A DNA stretch of 21,953 nt, taken from contig JBBQHM010000029.1 in NCBI GenBank assembly GCA_038323965.1, forward strand, positions 1 to 21,953. Direction: 5' to 3'. Positions 5,903 through 14,221 of this stretch are shown in pieces; position 1 is the first letter of the stretch; each line of letters begins with the position of its first letter. Position numbers and translations under genes: made by a program. A model generated the notes under the pieces. That model saw nothing but the letters and a program-made list of their open reading frames with translations, did no database searches and was not told where the DNA came from. This stretch comes from JBBQHM01 sp038323965 (GTDB lineage Bacteria > Verrucomicrobiota > Verrucomicrobiia > Chthoniobacterales > UBA10450).

Positions 5903-6690
5903 TAGTGGCCTAGCCCGCGTTTCCACATCGTGCGCGCCGCTGCCCACATGGCCAGGACCCAGCCGGCCTGGATAAGTAGAGCAGTGGCCAATTCCGCGCC
6001 TTTCAATCGACCCAGGAAAATCGCGATCGGGCAGAAGAGTTCATAGTAGAAGGGCAGCCATTTCATCGCCGCCTGCACGCCGAGCGGCATGATATCCACC
6101 GGGAACATCTGGCCACCCAGAAAATATTCGAAGGAATAGACGATGAACACAATCGTGGAGATCTCCAGTATCCAGAAGGCCATCAAGGCGAGGGTGTAGG
6201 TGATGAAAAACTGGATCATCGCCGACATGATGAGCGAGACAAAGGCAAGTATATATGTCGTTAGGTAAGACGGTAAGGTGATGTAGTCCCTATAGTAGAT
6301 GAAGATGAGAAGAATCGGCGGAATTGTCACTGCCGTGTAGACGAGACGACCGCTCAGAAAAATACTGAATCTGTAAGCTAAATAGTTCACCGGCTTCGTC
6401 AGGAAGGAGTTGATCTGGCCTTCCCGAATGTCGGACGCGATTTGCCATTCGTCCTCGGTCGGCGTCACCAGATTCGAGACCAGCAGGGTCAGTAGGTAAT
6501 ACCAGATCATCGATCGATAATCGTATCCGTGAAGACTACCTCCTTTTTCGGCAAAGACGGCGCGCCAGAGAAATACCGTCCCTGCCAGGGGAATGAGGCC
6601 GAAGAGCGCGCGCAGGAAATAATTCCAGCGGTAGACGAAGGTATTCTGGAGACCCAGGTTAAATACCGTGCCGTATTTCGCGACGTTCAT
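5884..6690 (-). CDS. ABC-2 type permease, DUF990-like (second of the split pair)
   Basis: A 268-residue membrane protein from the ATG at 6690, which overlaps the DUF2238 stop codon (ATGA); an upstream in-frame ATG at 6726 would overlap the previous gene by 40 bases. About six hydrophobic segments are visible. The signature I-R-E-G-Q-I-N-S-F-L-T-K-P-V-N at residues 88-102 aligns position by position with that of the permease at 3394-4188, although the rest of the two sequences differs, as expected for two non-identical halves of one exporter. The motif GGQMFPVDIMP near the C-terminus is also common in this group. No ATPase gene is within the window. Its translational coupling to a DUF2238 gene may be a secondary arrangement. 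The 3' end overlaps the oppositely oriented MFS gene by 19 bases, a sign of a compact or secondarily created junction. Confidence 0.82.
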   Translation of the reverse strand: MNVAKYGTVFNLGLQNTFVYRWNYFLRALFGLIPLAGTVFLWRAVFAEKGGSLHGYDYRSMIWYYLLTLLVSNLVTPTEDEWQIASDIREGQINSFLTKPVNYLAYRFSIFLSGRLVYTAVTIPPILLIFIYYRDYITLPSYLTTYILAFVSLIMSAMIQFFITYTLALMAFWILEISTIVFIVYSFEYFLGGQMFPVDIMPLGVQAAMKWLPFYYELFCPIAIFLGRLKGAELATALLIQAGWVLAMWAAARTMWKRGLGHYQAVGG

Positions 6691-7301
6691 GACCTGGAAG
6701 AATTGGCGATGGCGCGGTCGTGCCACGGTCGCACAATGGTTACCGCGATAATCGCGCCGATCAGCGCAGTGAGCATATCTTTCTGGGTATCCCAGACGTC
6801 ACCCTGGGTCGCGAGAAAACTCACCGCGTCGTCCCCGCTAATCGAAGCCGTCCACCATTCCAGCAACTCATAGAACGCACTAATCGCGAGACAGACTGAA
6901 ACGATCAGAAAGGGTTGCCAGCGCTTGCGATTTAAAACGTTTAGTCGCACGAACAATTCTCTGGTAACCAGTGCTGGAACCAAGCCCTGCGCGAAGTGCC
7001 CGAGTCGATCGAAGTTATTGCGTTCCCAGCCAAACATCGGTCGTAACCAATCGAACAAAGGCACGCGTGCGTAGGTGTAATGGCCGCCAACGAGAAGTAT
7101 GCAAACGTGCAGTGCGATGGCGATGTAACAGAAAGTCGTGAAGCGAAAGCGGCGATAAGTCGCTATTAGGATAACGATTGCAGCCAGGCCCGGAGTTACC
7201 TCCAGCCACCAGGTGAGCCAGTCATGGGGAAACCATGCCGACCATGCGATGACAGCTGCCAATCCTGCCAGCAGGCCGAAGAGTGTGCGACGATCGTTCA
7301 C
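6687..7301 (-). CDS. DUF2238 (YjdF-like) inner-membrane protein
   Basis: A 204-residue integral membrane protein with about six hydrophobic stretches, in the family of E. coli YjdF. The conserved block is clear: GGHYTYARVPLFDWL, then WERNNFDRLGHFAQGLVPAL with the RxGHFxQG motif, and ELLEWWTA followed by FLATQGDVWDTQKDMLTAL, which holds the D-x-WDTQ-DM motif typical of the family. The biochemical role of the family is not established. Conserved Asp, His and Glu residues in or near membrane helices hint at metal binding or catalysis, which is inference. The ATG at 7301 overlaps the pdxA stop (7298-7300) by four bases, and the stop overlaps the next permease's start by four bases, so the gene is embedded in a coupled series. 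Confidence 0.85.
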   Translation of the reverse strand: MNDRRTLFGLLAGLAAVIAWSAWFPHDWLTWWLEVTPGLAAIVILIATYRRFRFTTFCYIAIALHVCILLVGGHYTYARVPLFDWLRPMFGWERNNFDRLGHFAQGLVPALVTRELFVRLNVLNRKRWQPFLIVSVCLAISAFYELLEWWTASISGDDAVSFLATQGDVWDTQKDMLTALIGAIIAVTIVRPWHDRAIANSSRS

Positions 7302-8233
7302 GCTCCGTCGCGGTTTTGCGCCAGCTCTACGGCCAGGTTTATGGCTGCGATCATGCTATCCGCGCGAGCAACGCCTTTGCCCGCGATATCAAACGCAGTG
7401 CCGTGGTCCGGACTGGTCCTCGGAAAGGGCAATCCCAGAGTGACATTCACGCCTTCGTCGAATCCGATCAGCTTGAGCGGGATCAGGCCCTGGTCGTGAT
7501 ACATACAGAGCGCCGCATTCCAAGTGCCCTGCGCGAGCGAGTGGAACAACGTGTCGGGCGAGATCGGTCCTGCAAAAGTTGTGCTCGTGTCGTCCGCACG
7601 GAGCTTGTCGATTGCCGGCGAAATGATCTCAATTTCTTCACGGCCGAGCGCGCCCGATTCGCCCGCGTGGGGATTCAAACCGGCGACGGCGATACGCGGC
7701 TTTCTAATCCCACGCCGCCGCAGGAACTTCGCCAGGAGTTTTCCGACACGAATGATTTCCGAAGCCTGCAGCGATCCTGCAACATCCCGCAGCGGAATAT
7801 GGGTCGTAACGAGCGCGACTGTGATCTTACTCGTCGTTAGCAACATTCCGAAATCAAATACCCCGCAGCGCGCTGCGAAGAACTCGGTCTGGCCGGGAAA
7901 TTCAAATCCGATTTGGTACATCCGCGCTTTATGGATGGGACCGGTGACGATCCCCTGCAGGTCGCCGGAGATGGCCAATCGGACTCCTTCCTCCATGGCA
8001 TCGAGCGCAGCGCGTGCCGTTTGTGCGGTGGGACAGCCTGGTGCGCCCGCCCGCACTTCTCCGATAATGCGATAATCGACGTCAGCGGGCACGCGCCCGG
8101 AATTTAGCGCAGCTTCAACTATCTCCGGGCCAACGCCCGCGTGGTCCCCGAGCGTAATGCCGATGCGCAATTTCAATGCGCCGACGTCTAGAACGTCTGA
8201 ATGTATGCCTTCTGGCGAAGGCTCGCGATCCAT
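7298..8233 (-). CDS. pdxA: 4-hydroxythreonine-4-phosphate dehydrogenase
   Basis: PdxA oxidises 4-phosphohydroxy-L-threonine with NAD(P)+ and, after decarboxylation, feeds the DXP-dependent pyridoxal 5'-phosphate pathway in the cytoplasm. Family motifs are present in order: GITLGDHAGVGPEIV (usually GDPAGIGPE), IVTGPIHK, GQTEFFA, THIPLRDV, GLNPHAGE, GPISPDTLF, CMYHDQGLIPLK, NVTLGLPFPRTSPDHGTAFDIAG. Metal-binding histidines occur in THIPL, SPDTLFH-region/YHDQG and SPDHGT contexts as expected. The start is uncertain. ATG at 8233 overlaps the SurA-like gene by 46 bases and gives a 19-residue extension. TTG at 8176 begins MKLRIGITLGDH, the usual family N-terminus, 11 bases after the upstream stop. 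Length is 311 or 292 residues, against about 330 in E. coli, where pdxA also follows surA. Confidence 0.92.
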   Translation of the reverse strand: MDREPSPEGIHSDVLDVGALKLRIGITLGDHAGVGPEIVEAALNSGRVPADVDYRIIGEVRAGAPGCPTAQTARAALDAMEEGVRLAISGDLQGIVTGPIHKARMYQIGFEFPGQTEFFAARCGVFDFGMLLTTSKITVALVTTHIPLRDVAGSLQASEIIRVGKLLAKFLRRRGIRKPRIAVAGLNPHAGESGALGREEIEIISPAIDKLRADDTSTTFAGPISPDTLFHSLAQGTWNAALCMYHDQGLIPLKLIGFDEGVNVTLGLPFPRTSPDHGTAFDIAGKGVARADSMIAAINLAVELAQNRDGA

Positions 8234-9189
8234 TGCTCCTGCCGCGCGCGCGCTTCTTCCGAGAGCAATTTCTTCTCGATCTCTTCGCGCGCCTTGGCCA
8301 GCGGCTTGGTATCGCCCCCGCGCTTTTCTTCGACTTTGAGAATGTAATAATTCCCGCCGAAATCCACGATGTTGCTTACCTTCCCGGCCGGCAACCTAAA
8401 CGCGACTTTCTCGAGCGGGTCCGCGAGCGTCTTACGCTCAATCCAGCCCCAGTCGCCACCGCGTTCCTTGGTGCTGTCTTCGGAATAAAGCTGCGCCATG
8501 CTTTCGAACTCGGTGCCTTTCACGATTTTGCCGAGGATCTCTTCGGCGAGCGCTTTTTGCGACGAACCGCCGCTTTCCGAAGCCCGGCTTGGTATCATGA
8601 TCATCCGCAGTTTGATCTGTTCCTTGGAGGTAAACTCTTCGCGATGCTGCCGGTAGTATTCATCGACACGGGTCGGCGAAACAACGGTCGTCGTCTTCAC
8701 GTTCTTCTGGCGCATTGCTGAGACGACCATCTTGTCCATCTCGTTCTTCTTAAACTCACCCAACGTATAATTGTCGGCCTGGAGCGTCCTTACGAAGGCG
8801 GCGCGATCGCCGCCGAAATGCTCGGTGATCAGATCGTTCATGCGTGCGTCGAGATAATGATCAGGGATCTGGAACCCTTCCTTCTTGAACGCCTGGATAA
8901 TGAGCTGCCGGTCGATCAAATCCTTGAGCGCAGCTTCGCGCGCGGTTTTGACCTGCTTCATCAATTCCTCGCCTTTAAATTGGGAACGCAGCAGCCGTTC
9001 GCGCGGCGTCACCACCTGGCGCACCTGGGAGTAGGTAATGACATCGCCATTTACGATGGCGGCCACGCCATCGATGACTTCAGCCTGCGCCGCCGGCTTT
9101 TGCGGATCGGCCGCGAGAGACGCCCGGCACAGAGGTGACGAGACGAAAATGAGGCTCAGGAACAGGGCTGGAAATAGGGGACGAATCAT
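8188..9189 (-). CDS. SurA-like periplasmic chaperone with one parvulin-type domain
   Basis: A 333-residue exported protein. Residues 1-26 are a signal peptide (hydrophobic core LFPALFLSLIFVSSPL, cleavage near SLA-A). The SurA N-terminal chaperone module spans about 38-185, starting IDGVAAIVNGDVITYSQV, the typical opening of SurA. A single rotamase domain spans about 190-288, with FESMAQLYSEDSTKERGGDWGW and a final YYILKVEEKR. Canonical SurA has two such domains. The two histidines usual in active parvulins (as in HARHIL and GWHLI) are replaced here by M196 and Y282, so prolyl isomerase activity is doubtful and a chaperone role for outer-membrane proteins is more likely. The order surA-pdxA is also found in E. 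coli. The stop is six bases upstream of nothing else on this side except pdxA, which overlaps it or follows closely. Mfd lies immediately upstream with a five-base gap. Confidence 0.85.
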   Translation of the reverse strand: MIRPLFPALFLSLIFVSSPLCRASLAADPQKPAAQAEVIDGVAAIVNGDVITYSQVRQVVTPRERLLRSQFKGEELMKQVKTAREAALKDLIDRQLIIQAFKKEGFQIPDHYLDARMNDLITEHFGGDRAAFVRTLQADNYTLGEFKKNEMDKMVVSAMRQKNVKTTTVVSPTRVDEYYRQHREEFTSKEQIKLRMIMIPSRASESGGSSQKALAEEILGKIVKGTEFESMAQLYSEDSTKERGGDWGWIERKTLADPLEKVAFRLPAGKVSNIVDFGGNYYILKVEEKRGGDTKPLAKAREEIEKKLLSEEARARQEQWIASLRQKAYIQTF

Positions 9190-9194
9190 ACGCT

Positions 9195-12100
9195 TCAGAG
9201 TTTACGAATCAGCCCGAGAATTTCCTCGAGGTGCTGGTCGATCGTAGCGGTAACTAAACGGGGGAATTTGCCAGCGACAAGTATTAAATCCCCGCCGCGG
9301 GTGAGCATCAACTTGCGCTCGCGCACCTCCACCCGCGCCAGTCTTTGCTTGGTGGCGACGAGTTTTAGCTCGGTGAGCTGCAGAAGGTTTAAGACTGACT
9401 CCGACAGTTCGCCGAAACGGTCTTCCCATTCCTTGCGCAATTTATCGAGCTCCTGGCGCGAAGTAACTTCGGCCAGCCGCCGGTAAGCCTGGATGCGGAG
9501 AGTGGTGTCGCTGATGTAGGCCGCAGGGATAAACGCGGGCACTCGTTCGCCTTTGCCGAAATGCAGAAATTCCGCTTCGTTGGTCGCGGCAAAATCGAGA
9601 CGCACGTCGACGTCGAGCCGCAGATTCACCTTCTGCCCTTTGAGTTGCCCGACCGCCTGTTTCAGGAGCTGACAGTAAAGATCGAAGCCTATCGCGATAA
9701 TGTGCCCGCTCTGTTGCGTGCCGAGGATGCTGCCGGCGCCGCGGATCTCGAGCTCGCGCATCGCGATCCGAAAACCGGCGCCGAGCGAGCTGTATTGCTT
9801 GATCGCGTTAATTCTCTTACGCGCCGCCCCCACCGTCATCATCTCGCGCGGCAGGAGAAGATAGGCGTAGGCTTTATGCTCGGCGCGTCCGACGCGACCG
9901 CGGAGTTGGTACAGATCAGCCAGACCGAAGCGATCGGCCCGATCAATAACGATGGTATTCGCGTTCGGAATATCGAGGCCGCTTTCGATGATCGTGGTGC
10001 AAACGAGCACATCCGTTTTTCCCGCGACGAAACGCGTCATCACCGCCTCCAGTTCATCCGCGTCCATCTGGCCGTGTCCGATATCAACGCGCGCCCCGGG
10101 ACAGAGTTCAGCGATCCGATCGCGCACCTTCTGGATCGACTGCACGCGGTTATGCAGGAAGTAAACCTGTCCCTGGCGCTCCAGCTCGCGTTTGATGGCA
10201 TCGCGAATAATGCGCTCGTCATAACCACAAACGATGGTCTCCACCGGCAGTCGATTCAGCGGCGGCGTCTCGATCGTGGACATGTCTTTCACGCCGACTA
10301 ACGAGAGATAGAGAGTGCGTGGAATTGGCGTGGCCGAAAGCGTCAGGACGTCCACGAGCTTGAAGAGTTCCTTGAATTTTTCCTTATGTAGAACCCCGAA
10401 GCGCTGCTCCTCGTCGATCACGACAAGCCCGAGGTCCTTAAAAACTACGTCGCCGGAGATGAGGCGATGCGTGCCGATGACGATGTCAACGCCGCCGTCG
10501 CGAAGGAGTTGCAGGATCTTGCGCTGCTCGCCATGAGTCCGAAACCGGCTGAGCATCTCGATCCGCACCGGATACTCGAGCATGCGCTGGCGGAACGTTT
10601 CGAAGTGCTGTTGCGCGAGCACCGTGGTCGGCGCGAGAACGACGACTTGTTTGCCTTCCATCACACTCTTGAATGCGGCCCGGATCGCGACCTCCGTTTT
10701 ACCAAATCCGACGTCGCCGCAGATCAGTCGATCCATCGAACGCGGCTGTTCCATGTCGCGCTTGGTATCGAGAATCGCGCGCAACTGGTCAGGTGTTTCG
10801 CGGTAGGGGAATGAGTGCTCGAATTCGCGCTGCCATTTCGTGTCCGCACCAAACTCGTGGCCGGCGTTGCTCTCGCGCTCAGCCTGCACGGTGAGCATCT
10901 TGCCGGCGTAATCGAAGATAGAGGCGACCGCATTCTTCTTTGCGCGCGACCATTTCGGATCGCCGAGGGAAGTGAGCGGCGGCGATTTTTTACCGACCCC
11001 AACGTAACGCGAAACGAGAAAGGCCTGCTCGAGCGGGACGTAGAGCTTGGCTTCATTCGCGAACTCAAGCGCGAGGACTTCCTGCTCGCCGCCGCCCTGT
11101 GCTGGGGCGCGCATTAGCTCGAGAAAGCGTCCGACCCCGTGCTCAAGATGGACGACAAGATCCCCTTCTTTTAATTCGCTAAAGTCGATCTGCGTGCGCT
11201 GCCGGCCGACACGTTCGGCGCGCTGCAATCGTCTCCGCGCATGGACCGGAAAACGCCCAAACAACTCGGCCGCGGAAAGCACGACGAAGTTGCCGTCGGG
11301 GAAAACGAAGCCGTGGGTCAGCGTGCCGATGACGAGATCCACGCCGTCGAGCGCGTTTCTCGATCCGCCCAGTAATTCGCGGAAACGCTCGATCTCGCCG
11401 TCGGTCTGGAAATAAATGACGACGTTCGATTTCTCATCGCGCCATTGCGCGAGGCGCGCAGCAAATTGCTCACGCTTGGCTTCCGCGAGCATGAGATCGC
11501 CCACGGCAAATTCGCCAATATCTGGGTCGTAAAACGCACCGGAGAAATCTTCCGGACCGGGTTCGATCCATGATTCGCTGATGGCGACCGGTGCCTTGGC
11601 ATCGTCGCTCGCTGCGAGTTCGATCGTGATGTCGTCAGCCGCAATATAGTTCCGCACGATGCCGGTAAGTTCATCCGAACTGCCGAGGAGCAGGCGAACA
11701 TCGTTCAACCCTCCCACCGACGTCTGCGTGTCGATGTCGAATTCGCGGAGCGACTCAATGTCTTCGCCGAAAAATTCGATGCGCACGGGCCGCTGCGCGT
11801 GCCAGGAAAAGATATCGACAATGCCGCCGCGCACGGCGAACTGGCCCCGCGCCACTACTTGTGCGACACGCTCGTATTGCGCAGCGGTCAGCTTTGCGAG
11901 CAATGGTTCCATGCCATCACTTTTTCCGCGGCGGAGATCGAGCGTGTTGGAACTGATCGCGCCGACTTTGGGTGCGTGCTGATCGAGACCCGCTTTCGTC
12001 GCAATGACGACGTGCCGCCCGTTCTTTTGCTCGAGCGCGTTGAAGACTGCGAGGCGTTCCGCGGTTAGTTCCGGGTCCGGGAGCACATTTTCGACGGCTG

Positions 12101-12371
12101 CAAATTCCGCTTCCGGCAGAAAGTGCGCGTCCGAAATCCAATTGGAAAGATTGTCGTGCACTTGCTCCTGCGTCCGGACATTTGGGCAAAAGATCCAGGT
12201 AGTGCGCTCGACGTTTCTCGCGACCACCGCAGCGAGGAATGGCTGTGCGGCAGCAACGACGTGTGAAAAGCGGACCGCACGCCCCCCTATCACGAGCGCG
12301 TCCAACTTGGCACGCAACGAGGGCGCAGCCGCCGCGGCGGAAAGAAGGTCGAAAGCGTCGGCTTTTTTCAT
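9195..12371 (-). CDS. mfd: Transcription-repair coupling factor Mfd
   Basis: Mfd removes RNA polymerase stalled at DNA lesions and recruits UvrA. The 1058-residue length is close to the E. coli protein (about 1150). Residues 1 to about 300 form the UvrB-like module, with GQFAVRGGIVDIFSW and PVRIEFFGEDIESLREFD and no functional Walker A. The polymerase-interacting CarD-like domain starts near 398 (SELKEGDLVVHLEHGVGRFL, then YVPLEQAFLVSRYVG). The translocase carries GDVGFGKTE (Walker A K558), D653-E-E-Q with RFGV, LSATPIPRTLYLSL, and the second lobe CTTIIESGLDIPNANTIVID then QLRGRVGRAEHKAYAYLLL. The TRCF C-terminal domain is at about 935-1050. Start ATG at 12371. It lies 37 bases after the L,D-transpeptidase gene and five before the SurA-like gene, suggesting one transcript. 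No anomalies seen. Confidence 0.97.
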   Translation of the reverse strand: MKKADAFDLLSAAAAAPSLRAKLDALVIGGRAVRFSHVVAAAQPFLAAVVARNVERTTWIFCPNVRTQEQVHDNLSNWISDAHFLPEAEFAAVENVLPDPELTAERLAVFNALEQKNGRHVVIATKAGLDQHAPKVGAISSNTLDLRRGKSDGMEPLLAKLTAAQYERVAQVVARGQFAVRGGIVDIFSWHAQRPVRIEFFGEDIESLREFDIDTQTSVGGLNDVRLLLGSSDELTGIVRNYIAADDITIELAASDDAKAPVAISESWIEPGPEDFSGAFYDPDIGEFAVGDLMLAEAKREQFAARLAQWRDEKSNVVIYFQTDGEIERFRELLGGSRNALDGVDLVIGTLTHGFVFPDGNFVVLSAAELFGRFPVHARRRLQRAERVGRQRTQIDFSELKEGDLVVHLEHGVGRFLELMRAPAQGGGEQEVLALEFANEAKLYVPLEQAFLVSRYVGVGKKSPPLTSLGDPKWSRAKKNAVASIFDYAGKMLTVQAERESNAGHEFGADTKWQREFEHSFPYRETPDQLRAILDTKRDMEQPRSMDRLICGDVGFGKTEVAIRAAFKSVMEGKQVVVLAPTTVLAQQHFETFRQRMLEYPVRIEMLSRFRTHGEQRKILQLLRDGGVDIVIGTHRLISGDVVFKDLGLVVIDEEQRFGVLHKEKFKELFKLVDVLTLSATPIPRTLYLSLVGVKDMSTIETPPLNRLPVETIVCGYDERIIRDAIKRELERQGQVYFLHNRVQSIQKVRDRIAELCPGARVDIGHGQMDADELEAVMTRFVAGKTDVLVCTTIIESGLDIPNANTIVIDRADRFGLADLYQLRGRVGRAEHKAYAYLLLPREMMTVGAARKRINAIKQYSSLGAGFRIAMRELEIRGAGSILGTQQSGHIIAIGFDLYCQLLKQAVGQLKGQKVNLRLDVDVRLDFAATNEAEFLHFGKGERVPAFIPAAYISDTTLRIQAYRRLAEVTSRQELDKLRKEWEDRFGELSESVLNLLQLTELKLVATKQRLARVEVRERKLMLTRGGDLILVAGKFPRLVTATIDQHLEEILGLIRKL

Positions 12372-12408
12372 GCCGAATTTCGCAGCCGTCGCGCGGTTTG
12401 CGCGTCGA

Positions 12409-13026
12409 TCAATTCGTGATCGTTACCGGCGTGCCGACCGAGACGGACCTGAAGAAATTCTCGGCCATAAATTCGGGCATGCGGATGCAGCCGTGCGAAG
12501 CAGGGTAGCCCGGGAGGTAACCTGCATGCATGCCAACGCCGCCGGTGATGCGCATGAAGTACGGCATTGGTGCGCCCTTATAATGCGTGCCAGGGGGCTT
12601 GGGATCTTTGCCCACTTCTACGTTCTCCTTCACGACGTTACCTGCATCGTCCACGTAATCGCCGTACTTGCTCGAGGCGTGCGCCTGGTCTTTTTGCGTC
12701 ACGCTGTATTTGCCGGCTGGAGTGATGAGGCCTTCGCGTCCGGTCGATAATTGCGAAACGCCCACGAGTTGGCCGCTCTTGAAAAAATAGGCGCGCTGTT
12801 CTGCCAGGCTGATTTTTACCGACGGCTTCCCGGTTGCAGCGTCACCGTCCCAATAGGAAACAGTGTCCTGCGGCGCGGTCGAAGCGACCTGACCCGGTCC
12901 ATGCACACCGCCGAGGTACTGGGTCTGCGCGGAAAAGCGTGGATCCTCCGATTCGCATGCTGTGAGAAGCACAAGCAAGCAAGCGGCGGAAAGAAGAGTG
13001 AAAATGCGGCTGAATTTGGGGGTCAT
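12409..13026 (-). CDS. L,D-transpeptidase (YkuD) lipoprotein
   Basis: A 205-residue exported protein. Residues 1-24 form a lipoprotein signal (LLSAACLLVLLTAC, lipobox L-T-A-C24). A linker follows to about 65. The YkuD catalytic domain spans about 68-205: KISLAEQRAYFFKSGQL, then STGREGLITPAGKYSV and the active-site region GGVGMHAGYLPGYPASHGCI with H167, H178, catalytic C180 and R182 (SHGCIR form of the HGC motif). Such enzymes form 3-3 crosslinks in peptidoglycan or attach proteins to it. The catalytic set is complete, so the enzyme should be active. It diverges from fmdB across a 96-base gap that must hold both promoters; possible boxes are too weak to call. It is the first gene of the long minus-strand run leading through mfd. 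Confidence 0.93.
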   Translation of the reverse strand: MTPKFSRIFTLLSAACLLVLLTACESEDPRFSAQTQYLGGVHGPGQVASTAPQDTVSYWDGDAATGKPSVKISLAEQRAYFFKSGQLVGVSQLSTGREGLITPAGKYSVTQKDQAHASSKYGDYVDDAGNVVKENVEVGKDPKPPGTHYKGAPMPYFMRITGGVGMHAGYLPGYPASHGCIRMPEFMAENFFRSVSVGTPVTITN

Positions 13027-13122
13027 AACAGAGTGATTAAAGTCCGTGGCAGAGGGGAAAAGTCAAGAAACACACCTGCGTTCAGCGCTTGAATTTCCTT
13101 CGCGCCGCGTTACTTCGCAGGC

Positions 13123-13464
13123 ATGCCGACTTACGAATACAGCTGTGAAAAGTGCGGTAAAAACTTCGATGTCTTTCAATCGATGCGGGATGAAACGTTC
13201 AAGGAATGCCCCAAGGAGAGCTGTCAGATGGCGAAGTGGGGGCACGGAAAAGTGAAGCGGCTTCTTGGGACCGGGGCGGGATTGATATTCAAGGGCTCGG
13301 GTTTCTATATCACCGACTACCGGAGCAATTCCTACAAAGAGGGGGCTAAGAAAGATGCGCCAGCAACGCCGGCGGCCGAGAAATCCAAGGAGTCAGGCAC
13401 GCCCACTGCTTCTAAGGCCGATGCTCCAGCGAAAGCGCCGGAAAAAAAGCCTAAAACCGAGTGA
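13123..13464 (+). CDS. FmdB-family zinc-ribbon protein
   Basis: A 113-residue protein that opens MPTYEYSCEKCGKNFDVFQS, the classic FmdB/putative regulatory ribbon start (MPxYEYxCxxCG). Zinc ligands are C8, C11, C29 and C34. The segment KWGHGKVKRLLGTGAGLIFKG, then SGFYITDYRS, matches the following family block (GSGFYxTDY). From about residue 75 the protein is a low-complexity tail of K, A, P and E. The role of the family is not settled; some members were linked to regulation of an amidase operon. Start ATG at 13123. The TGA overlaps the GTG start of the next gene (GTGA), so the two zinc-ribbon genes are translationally coupled and may work together. Confidence 0.88.
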   Translation: MPTYEYSCEKCGKNFDVFQSMRDETFKECPKESCQMAKWGHGKVKRLLGTGAGLIFKGSGFYITDYRSNSYKEGAKKDAPATPAAEKSKESGTPTASKADAPAKAPEKKPKTE

Positions 13465-14213
13465 CCGCCACCGAATCCATCAAACTCATCTGCCCGGAAT
13501 GCCGGCACGAAAACGAATCCGAAAGAATTTACTGCCACGATTGCGGGACACGGCTAGACCGTTCTCCGATCGCTTCAAGGCGGATGGGAGAAGATCCCGC
13601 GGCAACGCAAAAGCGTGTTAAAAACATGTTTGATCCCACCGGGGTCAAGCTGCGGTTGGCGTTTTTCAAGGTAGCGAAGGTTGTGCTCGCAGCTGCCGCA
13701 CTGGCTGCGCTCGCGGAAATCATGGTCTCGCCGGAACTGCCGGAGCTACCGAAGTCCGGAACGATCGCACCGCAGATCGCGATGGATCTGGAGAATGCCG
13801 CGACCTATCACCGCCTCGGCATCCTGCAATATTCGCAACAGGATGTGAATGCTTATCTGGCCAGCGCCCTCAAAAACAAGAAAAAGGCGCTCGATTTGCC
13901 GCTCATTAATTTCGAGCGGGCCATCGTGCAATTCAAGGACGGCGAGTGCGCGGTGACAACTGAGCGTTCCATCTTTGGCTACTCACTTTTCCTCACCTCG
14001 CATTACCAAGTTAGCGTGAAGGATGGTAAACCGGTTTACATCCTTTCGGGCGCAAACCTCGGCCGCCTTCCGGTTCACCCTGAGATCATGAAGCACGCAG
14101 ACTTCTTCGTTGCAGATGTCGTCCATGCGATGACCCGCGAACGGATGGAAGTCGCGAAATTAAGCTCGGTTAAATTCGACGCGGGGCAGGTGTTACTGAC
14201 CCCAAGCATTTAA
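13461..14213 (+). CDS. Zinc-ribbon membrane-anchored protein of unknown function
   Basis: A 250-residue protein starting at GTG 13461, overlapping the fmdB stop. An N-terminal zinc ribbon is formed by C11-P-E-C14 and C25-H-D-C28 (CPECRHENESERIYCHDCG). A linker follows, and one hydrophobic segment at about 66-89 (LAFFKVAKVVLAAAALAALA). The remaining 160 residues, after SPELPELPKSG, would lie on the outer side of the inner membrane if the ribbon is cytoplasmic. That domain contains ATYHRLGILQYSQQDVNAYL, FERAIVQFKDGECAVTTERS, and YQVSVKDGKPVYILSGANLG, alternating strands and helices. It looks like a lipid- or ligand-binding fold, but no family could be named. The gene ends 9 bases before a strong hairpin. 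No function is assigned. Confidence 0.8.
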   Translation: MTATESIKLICPECRHENESERIYCHDCGTRLDRSPIASRRMGEDPAATQKRVKNMFDPTGVKLRLAFFKVAKVVLAAAALAALAEIMVSPELPELPKSGTIAPQIAMDLENAATYHRLGILQYSQQDVNAYLASALKNKKKALDLPLINFERAIVQFKDGECAVTTERSIFGYSLFLTSHYQVSVKDGKPVYILSGANLGRLPVHPEIMKHADFFVADVVHAMTRERMEVAKLSSVKFDAGQVLLTPSI

Positions 14214-14221
14214 ACGGCCCT

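Noticed and set aside
7283..8721. Several plus-strand frames opposite pdxA and the SurA-like gene
   Set aside because: The opposite-strand genes have complete family motifs; these frames have none.
9561..10301. A 246-residue plus-strand frame inside mfd
   Set aside because: It is antisense to the helicase core of Mfd and shows no recognisable motifs; a product of codon bias.
12004..12750. A plus-strand frame spanning the mfd 5' end and the L,D-transpeptidase gene
   Set aside because: It crosses two well-supported opposite genes and has a low-complexity, Arg/Ala-rich translation.
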